From NCBI GenBank assembly GCA_023425025.1, contig JAFADG010000020.1, forward strand, positions 62,001 to 126,000: DNA of 64,000 nt, written 5' to 3'. This DNA comes from Bacillota bacterium (lineage in GTDB: Bacteria > Bacillota > Clostridia > Christensenellales > Aristaeellaceae). This document shows positions 51,796-60,540 of this stretch, in pieces. The translations under genes and the position numbers were made by a program. The first letter of the stretch is position 1. Every line of letters begins with the position of its first letter. Under the pieces are notes generated by a model. It was not told the DNA's origin, did not search any database, and saw nothing but the letters and a program-made list of their open reading frames with translations.

Positions 51796-52791
51796 ATGGC
51801 GCTGTCCACCAAGGAAATCGCAAGGCTTGCGGGCGTATCCGACGCGACGGTATCCCGTGTGATCAACAACCATCCAAACGTGGCCCCTGATACAAAAGCG
51901 CGGGTCGAAACGGTCATACAGCAGCATGGGTACATGCGCAACATGGTGGCCCGGGGATTAAGGCGCCAGCAGTCGGATATCATCGGCGTCATTATTCCCG
52001 ATGTGACCAACGAGTTTTTTGCCCGCATCGTGCTTTCTGTGCAGGATGCGCTTTTGAGCCATGGCTTCCTGGCCGTTATGTGCAACATCAACGAGAACGC
52101 CGCCCTGGAGGAAGCGTCCCTGAAAATGTTCAAGGCCCAGAGTATCGCCGGGCTGATTTATATTTCCGGCCACTCCAGCGGCGACATGGCGCCGCTTCGC
52201 GATGTGCCCACCATCTACATCGACCGCGACCCGGTGGGCATGGCGGATACCAACATGGCGCTGATCACCTCCGACAACAGGGAAGGCGGCCGGCTGGCGG
52301 CCCGGGAGCTGATGGAAAAGGGCTGCAGGAAAATCGCCATCATGACGGATAAACGGAAGGTGTCCTCCTATACCGACCGCTTCGAGGGCTTCTGTCAGGC
52401 GCTGCAAGAAAAAGGCCTGCCTGTGGACCCCCGGCTGATATTGAAAATGGAGGAAGTCACCTTTGGTGAGGCCCAGAAGCTGGTGGCCGGGCTGATTTCT
52501 TCCGGCGCCGTCTTTGACGGGCTGTTCTGCGCCAATGACTGCGCGGCGGTCGGCGCGCTGACCGAGCTGCACAGGTGTGGGATCAGCGTGCCCCGGCAGG
52601 TGAAGGTGGTGGGGTTTGACGATACCTCCATTGCCCAGCAATGCGCCAAGCCGCTGACCACCATCCGCCAGCGGACGGACGAGATGGGCCGCATGGCGGT
52701 GCAAGTGCTGCTGGAGCTTATGCGCGGCGAAAAAACGCAGCGGCGGCAGTTTCTTTTGCCTGTGGAACTGGTCCGGAGGACGACGACCTGA
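51796..52791 (+). CDS. LacI-family transcriptional regulator
   Basis: A 331-residue regulator. The N-terminal DNA-binding helix-turn-helix is STKEIARLAGVSDATVSRVI with hinge NMVARGLRRQQSDIIG. The C-terminal periplasmic-binding-protein-like sensor has TNEFFARIVLSVQDALLSHG, DRDPVGMAD and VVGFDDTSIAQQCAKPLTTI. It probably senses a pentose, hexose or polyol. It sits directly upstream of the RbsACB-like operon, which has an operator with the same core. Confidence 0.93.
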   Translation: MALSTKEIARLAGVSDATVSRVINNHPNVAPDTKARVETVIQQHGYMRNMVARGLRRQQSDIIGVIIPDVTNEFFARIVLSVQDALLSHGFLAVMCNINENAALEEASLKMFKAQSIAGLIYISGHSSGDMAPLRDVPTIYIDRDPVGMADTNMALITSDNREGGRLAARELMEKGCRKIAIMTDKRKVSSYTDRFEGFCQALQEKGLPVDPRLILKMEEVTFGEAQKLVAGLISSGAVFDGLFCANDCAAVGALTELHRCGISVPRQVKVVGFDDTSIAQQCAKPLTTIRQRTDEMGRMAVQVLLELMRGEKTQRRQFLLPVELVRRTTT

Positions 52792-52869
52792 GGTTGCGCC
52801 CGGCATGGAAGCAAGCTTTGTATCATATATATCTGATGTAGTATATGCTGAAAAATATAGTGGTTCATG

Positions 52870-52898
52870 TTGACAAAGTTGGTTTGTTCCGCTATTAT
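52870..52898 (+). promoter_or_regulatory. Sigma-A promoter of the RbsACB-like operon
   Basis: TTGACA (52870-52875), 17 bases, TATTAT (52893-52898). Confidence 0.85.
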
Positions 52899-52911
52899 GT
52901 ATTCGATTACA
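52898..52911. promoter_or_regulatory. LacI-family operator over the transcription start
   Basis: TGTATTCGATTACA shares TCGATTACA with the operator at 51766 and abuts the -10 box, so repressor binding would block initiation of the importer operon. Confidence 0.7.
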
Positions 52912-52998
52912 TCATGCAATGTGTGCAAAATCGGATTGGACTTTTCCATAATTAGCGTTGAAAAAAGGACCTGTGTTGGACAGCTTCGCGGAGGATGA

Positions 52999-54480
52999 AT
53001 GGGCAACGTAATTTTGCAGATCAGGGGCGCGGTAAAGCGGTTTCCCGGCGTGACGGCGCTTTCAGGCGTGGATTTGAACGTCTACGAAGGCGAAGTGATG
53101 GCGCTGCTGGGAGAAAACGGCGCGGGCAAAAGCACGCTCATGAAGGTGCTGACCGGCGTACACCAGCGGGATGAGGGGACCATCACGTTCAAGGGCAGGA
53201 ATGTGGCGTACCAAAACGCCCGCCAGGCCCAGGACGACGGTCTGGCCATCATTCATCAGGAGCTCAACCTCATCCCCAAGATGCGCATTTACGAAAATGT
53301 CTTTCTGGGCCGCGAACTCAAAACCAGGGCCGGGGCGCTTGACAAGCGGGCCATGATAGAAAAAACCCGTCAAATGCTGCAGCAGGTCCGCATCAGCCTG
53401 GACCCCAAAAGCACCATAGAAACCCTTTCCATTGCCCAGCAGCAGATGGTGGAAATCGCCAAGGCGCTTTTGCTGGACGCGAAGGTCATCGTTATGGATG
53501 AGCCGACGGACGCCCTGCCTGATGAAGAAGTGGAAAGCCTGTTTGCAATCATCCGCGAGATGAAAAAGCAGGGCAAAGGCATTATATACATCACGCATCG
53601 TTTGAAGGAAGTATTTGAAATCTGCGACAGGGCCACCATCCTGCGGGATGGCGCGCTGATCGGGGAATTGCCCGTGGCGGACCTTACCCAGGATAAGCTC
53701 ATCAGCATGATGGTAGGCCGGGCGCTGGACCAGCAGTTCCCCTACGAGGCGGGGCAGCCTGGCGAAGCGGTGCTGTCGGTGAAGGGTCTGACCAACGGCC
53801 TGGTGCGGGATATTTCCTTTGACCTGCACCGGGGCGAGGTGCTGGGCGTAACGGGACTGGTCGGCGCCGGGCGTACGGAGCTTTCCCAGACGCTGTACGG
53901 CGTACACCCCTGGCAAAAGGGCGAGGTGCGCTTGAATGGCCGGCCCTTCCACCCGCAAAGGCCCAGCCAGGCCATTGCCCGGGGCCTGTATTACATGACG
54001 GAGGACAGAAAGCGCAACGGCCTTGTCATGGTGCTGGATGTGCGCACCAACATCACCCTGTCTGCACTAAAGTCCGTGATGCGTTTGGGCAGGGTGGACC
54101 GGAAGAAGGAACGGGCCGCCTGCCGGGAGTATATTCAAAAAATCAACATCAAAACGCCTTCCATGCAGCAATTGGTGCGAAACCTATCCGGCGGCAACCA
54201 GCAGAAGGTGGTGCTTTCCAAAGCGCTGATGACCGAACCCGAGGTACTCATTCTCGATGAACCCACCCGCGGCATCGACGTCGGCGCGAAAAAGGAAATT
54301 TATCTTTTGATCAATCAATTGAAGGCCAGGGGAAAAGCGATCATGATGATCTCCTCGGAAATGCCGGAGATTCTGGGCATGAGCGACCGCATTCTGGTGC
54401 TGAACGAAGGCCGCAAAAAAGGGGAACTGAGCCGCGGGGAAGCCACGCAGGAAAAAATCATGGAAATGATCCTGAGCTGA
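52999..54480 (+). CDS. Sugar ABC transporter ATP-binding protein (RbsA type)
   Basis: A 493-residue double ATPase. The first half has Walker A GENGAGKST, LSIAQQQMVEIAKALLLDA and Walker B VIVMDEPTDALPDEE, where the usual SSLT is DALP. The second half has a degenerate P-loop GLVGAGRTE, signature LSGGNQQKVVLSKAL and LILDEPTRGIDVGAK. This is the RbsA/MglA/XylG layout. GGAGG lies 4 bases before ATG. It is first in the operon A-C-B, downstream of the LacI gene. Substrate could be ribose, allose or a polyol such as inositol. Confidence 0.93.
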   Translation: MGNVILQIRGAVKRFPGVTALSGVDLNVYEGEVMALLGENGAGKSTLMKVLTGVHQRDEGTITFKGRNVAYQNARQAQDDGLAIIHQELNLIPKMRIYENVFLGRELKTRAGALDKRAMIEKTRQMLQQVRISLDPKSTIETLSIAQQQMVEIAKALLLDAKVIVMDEPTDALPDEEVESLFAIIREMKKQGKGIIYITHRLKEVFEICDRATILRDGALIGELPVADLTQDKLISMMVGRALDQQFPYEAGQPGEAVLSVKGLTNGLVRDISFDLHRGEVLGVTGLVGAGRTELSQTLYGVHPWQKGEVRLNGRPFHPQRPSQAIARGLYYMTEDRKRNGLVMVLDVRTNITLSALKSVMRLGRVDRKKERAACREYIQKINIKTPSMQQLVRNLSGGNQQKVVLSKALMTEPEVLILDEPTRGIDVGAKKEIYLLINQLKARGKAIMMISSEMPEILGMSDRILVLNEGRKKGELSRGEATQEKIMEMILS

Positions 54481-54511
54481 TGCCTGCCAGCGCAAATTAC
54501 AGGAAAGTGTA

Positions 54512-55486
54512 GTGAATGCCATGACGCTGAAAAAAGCCGCGGCGATCCTGACCAAGCTGCGTCCCATACTGATCCTGCTGCTGGTGACTGTGGTGTTCAG
54601 CCTACTCAGCGACCGGTTCTTTACCCTGAGCAACTTGACCAACATCTTCAAGCAGATTTCCATCAACGCCATTTTGGCTTCCGGCGTGTATTTTGCCATA
54701 TTGATGGGCGGCATCGATATTTCCGTGGGCTCTGTGCTGGGTTTTTCAGGCGCTATGGCGGCCTACCTGCTGGTGCGGATCCAAAGCCCCATCGGCGCCC
54801 TGGCGGCAGTCGCCGCGGCGCTTGTGATCGGCGCCGGCGCCGGCGGGGCCAACGGTTTCTTTATTGCCAAGTGCCGGCTTCAGCCCATGATCGCCACACT
54901 GGCCTCCCTGTCCATTTTCCGCGGCGCCACCATGCTGCTGACCAACGGGGCTTCCATATCCATCAACAAGGCTGCGGGGGCAAGTGTTTTCAAGTTTCTG
55001 GGGCAGGGCACGGTTCTCGACGATTTCCTGCCTATTCCCATTATCATCATGGCCGGCGTTTATGCCATTGTGTACCACATCCTCAACAAGACCGCCTACG
55101 GCCGCCACATTTACGCCATCGGCGGCAATGAGGACGCGGCCTTCCTATCCGGCATCAGCGTGGCCAAAACAAAGATTCTGGGGTACATGGCCAGCGGCCT
55201 GATGGCGGGCCTGGCCGGCATCATCACCACCGCCCGGGTGGCGGCGGCCCAGCCCCTGGCAGGCCAGGGCTATGAAATGGATGCCATCGCCGCGGTGGTC
55301 ATCGGCGGTACGTCGCTGCGCGGGGGCGAAGGCCATGTGCTCTATACCATCATCGGCGCGGTGATCATCGGCATGCTCAACAATATCCTGAACCTGACCA
55401 ACGCGTCGCCCCATTTGCAGATCATCATCAAGGGCGGCGTGATCCTGGCGGCCGTGCTGCTGGACGCTTCCACCAAGCGGAAGTGA
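54512..55486 (+). CDS. Sugar ABC transporter permease (RbsC type)
   Basis: A 324-residue permease with about ten membrane helices. The family motif region GGIDISVGSVLGFSGAMAAY and the later AVVIGGTSLRGGEGHVLYTI are diagnostic. GTG 54512 is used, with AGGA 7 bases upstream; ATG 54521 is an alternative. It forms the pore with the RbsA-type ATPase. A palindromic repeat starts 12 bases past its stop. Confidence 0.92.
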   Translation: MNAMTLKKAAAILTKLRPILILLLVTVVFSLLSDRFFTLSNLTNIFKQISINAILASGVYFAILMGGIDISVGSVLGFSGAMAAYLLVRIQSPIGALAAVAAALVIGAGAGGANGFFIAKCRLQPMIATLASLSIFRGATMLLTNGASISINKAAGASVFKFLGQGTVLDDFLPIPIIIMAGVYAIVYHILNKTAYGRHIYAIGGNEDAAFLSGISVAKTKILGYMASGLMAGLAGIITTARVAAAQPLAGQGYEMDAIAAVVIGGTSLRGGEGHVLYTIIGAVIIGMLNNILNLTNASPHLQIIIKGGVILAAVLLDASTKRK

Positions 55487-55497
55487 ATCCCTTTGTT

Positions 55498-55656
55498 ATA
55501 CTGCTTCCAAACATGATTGCGTCGTTGCCGTGGATCTTTTCGCACACTACTGCGTCGTCTGCCGCTCACCGTAGCGCAGCTACGCCTCGCTTCGTCTCCT
55601 TGTACTGCACGAAAATCTCTCACGGCTTTGGACGCAATAATGTTTTCCATTAGTAT
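55498..55656. repeat. Palindromic MITE-like element, copy 2 (inside sugar importer operon)
   Basis: A 159-bp element homologous to 6276-6435. It begins ATACTGCTTCCAAACAT and ends ATTAGTAT. The central hairpin CGTAGC-GCA-GCTACG is kept and the terminal arms pair. It lies between the permease and binding-protein genes of one operon, followed by a small hairpin TACGGG...CCCGTA (55663-55682). Confidence 0.85.
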
Positions 55657-55713
55657 TAGTTGTACGGGGAGAGACACCCGTATGCTAAATAAAATCATCT
55701 AGGAGGAACACCC

Positions 55714-56610
55714 ATGAAAAAAATTCTCGCGTTGGTCCTGGTTGCCATGATGGCGTTTGCCCTGGTACCCGCCTCGGCAGAAAAGCCTGTCGCCATCGGC
55801 ATGATGCTCTCGGACACTGCCAACCAGTTCTTTGTCACCATGTATGAAGCCGCTCAGGCAAAGGCCGCCGAGCTTGGCGTGGAAGTCATCGTTCTGGATG
55901 CCGCCAATGACGCCGCCAAGGACGTGAGCAACATGGAAGACCTGCTCTCCCGCGGCGTCAGCGCCATCCTGTACAACCCTGTGGACAGCGACGCCGCTCC
56001 CGCCGTGGTTGAACTGGCCAACAAGGCCGGCGTGCCCGTGATCACCATCGACCGTTCCTCCAACGGCGGCGAAGTCGTCAGCCACATCGCTTCCGACAAC
56101 GTGTTCGGCGGCAAGATCGCCGGCGAATACATCGTTTCCCTGCTGCCCGAAGGCGGCGAGATTGCTGAAATCCAGGGTCAGGCCGGCGCTTCCGCCGCCA
56201 AGGACCGCGGCGAAGGCTTCCATCTGGCGGTGGACACCATCGAAAACATCAAGGTCGTCAGCAGCCAAATCGGCAACTGGGACCGCACCCAGGCCCTGTC
56301 CATCATGGAAAACGTGATGCTGGCCAGCCCCGACGTCAAGGCCGTGTTCTGCCACAATGACGTGATGGCCCTGGGCGTTGTGGAAGCCTGCAAGCAAGCC
56401 GGTCGCACCGATATCATCATCGTTGGCTTCGACGCCGACAAGGACGCCATCACCGCTATCGAGGCCGGTGAGATGGCTGCCACCGTGCAGCAGCTGCCCG
56501 ACCAGATGGGTATCATCGGCGTGCAGACCGCTGTGGATTTCCTGGCCGGCATGACGGTCGAACCCAGCATCGGCGTTCAGGTGGCCCTGATCACCAAGAC
56601 GGCTGAATAA
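55714..56610 (+). CDS. Sugar ABC transporter substrate-binding protein (RbsB type)
   Basis: A 298-residue secreted binding protein. Signal peptide MKKILALVLVAMMAFALV with cleavage at ASAE; no lipobox. The RbsB fold is evident in IGMMLSDTANQFFVTMYEAA, TIDRSSNGGEVVSHIASDN, NWDRTQALSIMENVM and VFCHNDVMALG. AGGAGG lies 7 bases upstream. It is last in the operon, unlike the mgl set where it is first. C-ending codons dominate, suggesting strong expression. Confidence 0.93.
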   Translation: MKKILALVLVAMMAFALVPASAEKPVAIGMMLSDTANQFFVTMYEAAQAKAAELGVEVIVLDAANDAAKDVSNMEDLLSRGVSAILYNPVDSDAAPAVVELANKAGVPVITIDRSSNGGEVVSHIASDNVFGGKIAGEYIVSLLPEGGEIAEIQGQAGASAAKDRGEGFHLAVDTIENIKVVSSQIGNWDRTQALSIMENVMLASPDVKAVFCHNDVMALGVVEACKQAGRTDIIIVGFDADKDAITAIEAGEMAATVQQLPDQMGIIGVQTAVDFLAGMTVEPSIGVQVALITKTAE

Positions 56611-56636
56611 CAAAACAGTTTCTTGCAAGCGCATGG

Positions 56637-56665
56637 GGCCGCCGGCAATTTGCCGGCGGCCTTTT
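56637..56665 (+). terminator. Terminator of the RbsACB-like operon
   Basis: GGCCGCCGGCAA and TTGCCGGCGGCC form a GC-rich 12-bp stem followed by TTTT, 26 bases after the binding-protein stop. Confidence 0.92.
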
Positions 56666-56869
56666 CGTGTGCAACAAAGCGGCGTCAAAAAGCGCCATGC
56701 CATGGCTTATATAGGCGTATACCTATCCACGGCACGTTTCCTGCCTGAATTTCATAATCTCATATTGGGCCTTGTTTTTATCATTCGCGCCGCTTGGCGC
56801 ATAGGTTTATACGTTTGCGGGTCTGTGCTTCTTCGGCAGCATGGGTCCATAACAAAAGGAGAGCTAAAT

Positions 56870-57343
56870 ATGGGATACGGATGTAGGAACAACTGCGTCG
56901 CAGGAGAGGAAAGGTCATGGCGCAAGCGGCACCACGAGCGCCGGCCGTGTGAAGACTGTTTTGATCCGCTGGTGCTGATGTATATCGATGACAATGAATG
57001 CACCCTGGAGGATGGCGAGGCGGAGGCCGATCGGGACGGGAAATGGTGGGATACGGAAGGCGCGGGAGGATTCCATCGCCGCCACCGTTTCAATTGCCGC
57101 GAATGCTATTATCCGCGGGTGTTGATGTATATTGACGACAACCTCTGTATTGATGCCAAGGTCGCGGCCGACTACGGCTGGGAATGGTGCATCATAGAAG
57201 ACGAGTTTGGCCGGCGTCGCTGGCACAAGCGCCGCACCTGCTGTTATCCGAGGGTGTTGATGGATATGGACGAGGATCCTTGCCTGCTGGCCGAAGCGGA
57301 GGCCGCGCGAAAGGGTGACCGCAGGTTCTGGGAAGAAGCCTGA
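56870..57343 (+). CDS. Triple-repeat Cys/Asp-rich protein, unknown family
   Basis: A 157-residue protein that I do not recognise. ATG 56870 has AAGGAGAG 7 bases upstream. Three repeats are visible. Each begins with a basic Trp/His/Arg stretch (SWRKRHHERR, HRRHRFN, RRWHKRR). A Cys pair follows, then a nearly constant core: CFDPLVLMYIDDNEC, CYYPRVLMYIDDNLC, CYPRVLMDMDEDPC. Core prolines are at residues 33, 82 and 127, so periods are 49 and 45. The protein is rich in Cys, Asp and Trp and has no signal peptide or membrane segment. Metal binding through Cys and Asp, or a modified peptide, are both only possibilities. It has its own ribosome site and terminator. Confidence 0.8.
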   Translation: MGYGCRNNCVAGEERSWRKRHHERRPCEDCFDPLVLMYIDDNECTLEDGEAEADRDGKWWDTEGAGGFHRRHRFNCRECYYPRVLMYIDDNLCIDAKVAADYGWEWCIIEDEFGRRRWHKRRTCCYPRVLMDMDEDPCLLAEAEAARKGDRRFWEEA

Positions 57344-57353
57344 TCCTATGTCT

Positions 57354-57403
57354 GGCAGCCTGCTGCATGGAGCTTTGGCGCTATCGCGGCAGGCTGCCTT
57401 TTT
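57354..57403 (+). terminator. Terminator after the triple-repeat gene
   Basis: GGCAGCCTGC and GCAGGCTGCC form a 10-bp stem with a 25-base loop, followed by TTTTT, 11 bases after the stop. Confidence 0.88.
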
Positions 57404-57502
57404 GGTAATCGGGCATATTATTTGCATCCGTTTGCATCCCCTTTTCATCATGAGGCAAACTATCCGCAAATATCTTGTTTGATTTGCGGGAGGTTTTTTA
57501 GT

Positions 57503-58210
57503 ATGATGAAAAAGAGGGGGAAAATGGCTATGAAACGCATGCTGGCTGTCATGCTTATGCTTCTTCTGCTGCTTTCGGGCTGCGCGAGCGCAAATGCTCC
57601 GGGCGGGCCAAGGAGCGCCTCCGACGGCGTATCCGGCGCCACCCAAAGCCGCTACCGGGAAGGGGAGGTCACCGAATACCAGGGCGCCAGGCTGGACCCG
57701 GCCGTAGGCCCCAGGGACAATTCCATCAATGGCGTGCAGCAGGTGGACATCAACAATTATGCCCTGACCATCGATGGCCTGGTGAATACGCCTGTGACCC
57801 TCACCTATGACCAGGTGAAGGCGCTGGACGCCTATGAGCGGATGATCACTCTCCATTGCGTGGAAGGGTGGAGCGCCACCATCTTATGGAAGGGCGTGCT
57901 GCTGGAAGAGCTGATGAACAAGGCCGGTGTAAAGCCTGAGGCTGTGACAGTGATCTTCAGCGCTGTGGACGGGTATACCACATCGCTGCCACTGCAAACG
58001 GTGGTGGATAAGCAGCTGATCCTGGCATATGGCGCCAACGGGATTGATCTGCCGCCGGAGATGGGCTATCCTTTTATTGTTGTGGCGGAGGATAAGCTGG
58101 GCTACAAATGGGCCCGGTGGGTGAACAAGATCACCCTCTCGGACGATGCCAATTATCAAGGCTACTGGGAGCAGCGGGGCTATGACAACGACGCTTCCAT
58201 AGGCAAATAG
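57503..58210 (+). CDS. Lipoprotein with molybdopterin-dependent oxidoreductase domain
   Basis: A 235-residue protein. The signal peptide ends in a lipobox LLSGC, so it is tethered outside the cell. The rest matches the sulfite-oxidase/MsrP-type molybdopterin-binding domain: NNYALTIDGLVNTPVTLTYD, then ITLHCVEGW with the conserved Mo-ligand Cys. Also present are VDGYTTSLPL and GYKWARWVNKITL. It is shorter than MsrP and lacks a dimerisation domain. Starts at 57503 (GGGAGG 9 bases upstream) and 57530 are both possible. No molybdenum-cofactor gene is nearby, and no heme partner. Some members may not bind the cofactor. Confidence 0.82.
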   Translation: MMKKRGKMAMKRMLAVMLMLLLLLSGCASANAPGGPRSASDGVSGATQSRYREGEVTEYQGARLDPAVGPRDNSINGVQQVDINNYALTIDGLVNTPVTLTYDQVKALDAYERMITLHCVEGWSATILWKGVLLEELMNKAGVKPEAVTVIFSAVDGYTTSLPLQTVVDKQLILAYGANGIDLPPEMGYPFIVVAEDKLGYKWARWVNKITLSDDANYQGYWEQRGYDNDASIGK

Positions 58211-58226
58211 CAAAGCACGAAAGGCA

Positions 58227-59153
58227 ATGCAAATGAAAAAGATTGAAACCGTGGCAATTGTCGGCCTGGGGGCGCTGGGAACGCTGTTTGGCCATCTGTT
58301 GTCCAAGCGGATGGGGCAGGAGAAGCTTCGGATCATCGCCGATGCCGGCAGGATAGAGCGCTATAAAACAGACATGGTGTACAGCAACGGGGAAGCCTGC
58401 GGCTTTCATTACGTAACGCCGCAGGAGAAGACATCGCCTGCCGATTTGATATTGATCGCCGTCAAATCCCTGCAGCTTGACGACGCCATTTTGACAATCC
58501 AAAACCAGGTGGGGCCGGATACGCTGATCCTGTCACTGTTAAACGGCATCTTGAGCGAAGAGATCATCGCCAAGGCCTATGGCATGGACAGGGTGATTTA
58601 CTGCGTGGCCCAGGGAATGGACGCCGTAAAGGAAGGCAACAGCCTGACCTATACCCGCATGGGCAGGCTGTGCATCGGTCCGGCGGATGGCGGGCCGATG
58701 CCTGAAAAGGTGCAAAGGGTATCCGCCTTCTTTGAAAGCGCTGATTTTCCTTTTGAGGTGGATGCGCATATGCTCAAGCGCATGTGGGGCAAATTCATGC
58801 TCAATGTGGGCGTCAACCAGACGGTGGCCGTGTTCGGGCCGGACTATGAGTCCGTTTTCCAGGAAGGCCGGCAGCGGGATACCATGATCGCCGCCATGCG
58901 GGAAGTGATGGAGCTTTCCAAACTGGAAGGGATCGGCCTTTCCGATACAGACATTGCCTATTGGCTGCGCATACTGGGCACCTTGAGCCCCCAAGGCAAA
59001 CCCTCCATGCGCCAGGATGTGGAGGCCAGGCGGTACAGCGAGGTGGAACTGTTTTCGGGTACGGTACTTAAGCTGGCAAAGAAGCATGGCCTGAGCGTGC
59101 CTGTCAACCAGATGCTGTACGATCATATCCTGACCATAGAGGCCGGATACTAA
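58227..59153 (+). CDS. Ketopantoate reductase-like (ApbA/PanE family) oxidoreductase
   Basis: A 308-residue NADPH-dependent enzyme. N-terminal Rossmann motif is VGLGALGTLFGHLL; then LILIAVKSLQLDDAI, SLLNGILSEE, and the catalytic Lys in HMLKRMWGKFMLNVGVNQTV. The C-terminal SMRQDVEARRYSEVELFSG (NE-like motif varied to VE) is typical. It may make pantoate for coenzyme A or act on another 2-keto acid. It lies 16 bases after the lipoprotein gene and is likely cotranscribed. Confidence 0.85.
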   Translation: MQMKKIETVAIVGLGALGTLFGHLLSKRMGQEKLRIIADAGRIERYKTDMVYSNGEACGFHYVTPQEKTSPADLILIAVKSLQLDDAILTIQNQVGPDTLILSLLNGILSEEIIAKAYGMDRVIYCVAQGMDAVKEGNSLTYTRMGRLCIGPADGGPMPEKVQRVSAFFESADFPFEVDAHMLKRMWGKFMLNVGVNQTVAVFGPDYESVFQEGRQRDTMIAAMREVMELSKLEGIGLSDTDIAYWLRILGTLSPQGKPSMRQDVEARRYSEVELFSGTVLKLAKKHGLSVPVNQMLYDHILTIEAGY

Positions 59154-59400
59154 AAGACGAACGAAATCACTATCTTTTGGCTGTTTACACATGCCGCGGC
59201 GTATGTCCGGCAATAATAGCGTTGACTCAAAAAGTCGCTCGTCCTCCCATGCGGATCATGCGCTGGGGGACGATGCGATCTTTTATTTGCGCGGGTGACC
59301 GGCGCACGTTTGATTCCCGCATCCCTGCTCCTGAATCAGGGAAAACGGCTATACATCCCGCCGTTTGGATTCGATCCCATATCGCAAGGAGGAACGCTTT

Positions 59401-60510
59401 ATGAAAAAACTGGTATTGATGGTGATGGTGTTCATCATAGGTCTTGCCACAGTGTCCTGCGCTGCCAACATAGATCCCCAGGCCGGCGTAACGCCTACGG
59501 TCAGCGCGGCACCCATCGCCAGCGCAGAACCCACGGCAGGCGCAAAGACCGATCTTGACATCCGCGCTTTGATCTGGAAGTATGACGACACCTATGGCTC
59601 CACCGTTCGCGCCGCCATGGAAAAATGGGCTGCCACCTATTCCCAGGAGCTGGGCGTCAATATCAGGCTGACCATGTACGACGCCGCCGACGATATGGCC
59701 AAGCAGATCGAGCAAGCCACCATCATCGCCGGCGAAAAGCCCGATTTCGTCATCATCAACCTGGCTGAAGTCGCCAACGGCAAGGTGCTGGTGGACATGT
59801 TCAAGGATGCCGGCGTCCCCTTCCTGTTTTACAACAAGCAGCCCGCGGAAGAGACGGTGCAGGCCGTTCTGGTGGATACCGGCACGATCTTCATCGGCAC
59901 CCTGGCCCGTCAGGCAGGCGACATGCAGGGCGAGATCCTGGCCGACCTGTACAAGAAAGACCCCGCCATCGACAAGAATGGCGACGGCACGCTCCAGTAT
60001 GTGATGCTCAAGGGCGAGGCAAATAATGACGAAGCCATCGCCCGCACCCAGTATTCCGTGGAGACAGCCATCGCCCAAGGGCTGAAGCTGGAGCAGCTGG
60101 GCCAAACCCTTGTATGCGACTGGGACCAGGCCAAGGCGCAGGAGGCCATTACCGCAACGTGGGCATCCTTTGGCGACAAGATCGAAGTTATATTCGCCAA
60201 CAACGATATGATGGCGCTGGGCGCCGTTGCCGCGCTGAACAGCGTTGGCTATAACACCGGCACGGCTGGCGATCCTTCCGTTGTGATCATTGGCGTTGAC
60301 GCGGTGGACTCCGCGCTGGAATCCATCAAAAAAGGCAGCATGACCGCTACCGTCAAGCAGGATGGCGACGCCATGGGCAAGGCCAACATACGTATCGCCG
60401 TCAACGGCGCGCAGGGCAAGGAGTGGCTGGATGGTACCGATTACCAATACACCGATGATAAATTCAAGTGCATCCGCATCCCCTACGCAAAAATTACCGA
60501 GGTCCAATAA
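59401..60510 (+). CDS. mglB: Galactose/methyl-galactoside-binding lipoprotein
   Basis: A 369-residue binding lipoprotein. The signal peptide ends in a lipobox ATVSC. After a Ala/Pro/Thr-rich linker the protein shows the MglB-type calcium loop DKNGDGTLQYVMLKGE. It also has YDAADDMAKQIEQATII, VIINLAEVANGKVLVD and FANNDMMALGAVAAL. GGAGG lies 8 bases upstream of ATG. It is first in the operon mglB-A-C. Substrate is probably galactose or glucose, though related proteins take other sugars. Confidence 0.92.
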   Translation: MKKLVLMVMVFIIGLATVSCAANIDPQAGVTPTVSAAPIASAEPTAGAKTDLDIRALIWKYDDTYGSTVRAAMEKWAATYSQELGVNIRLTMYDAADDMAKQIEQATIIAGEKPDFVIINLAEVANGKVLVDMFKDAGVPFLFYNKQPAEETVQAVLVDTGTIFIGTLARQAGDMQGEILADLYKKDPAIDKNGDGTLQYVMLKGEANNDEAIARTQYSVETAIAQGLKLEQLGQTLVCDWDQAKAQEAITATWASFGDKIEVIFANNDMMALGAVAALNSVGYNTGTAGDPSVVIIGVDAVDSALESIKKGSMTATVKQDGDAMGKANIRIAVNGAQGKEWLDGTDYQYTDDKFKCIRIPYAKITEVQ

Positions 60511-60540
60511 CCTGATACGCTTGCAACGCTTAAAAGGCAC

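Noticed and set aside
56633..56869. N-terminal extension of the triple-repeat protein to 56633
   Set aside because: The extension would begin inside the preceding terminator, has no ribosome site, and the repeats begin only after the ATG at 56870.
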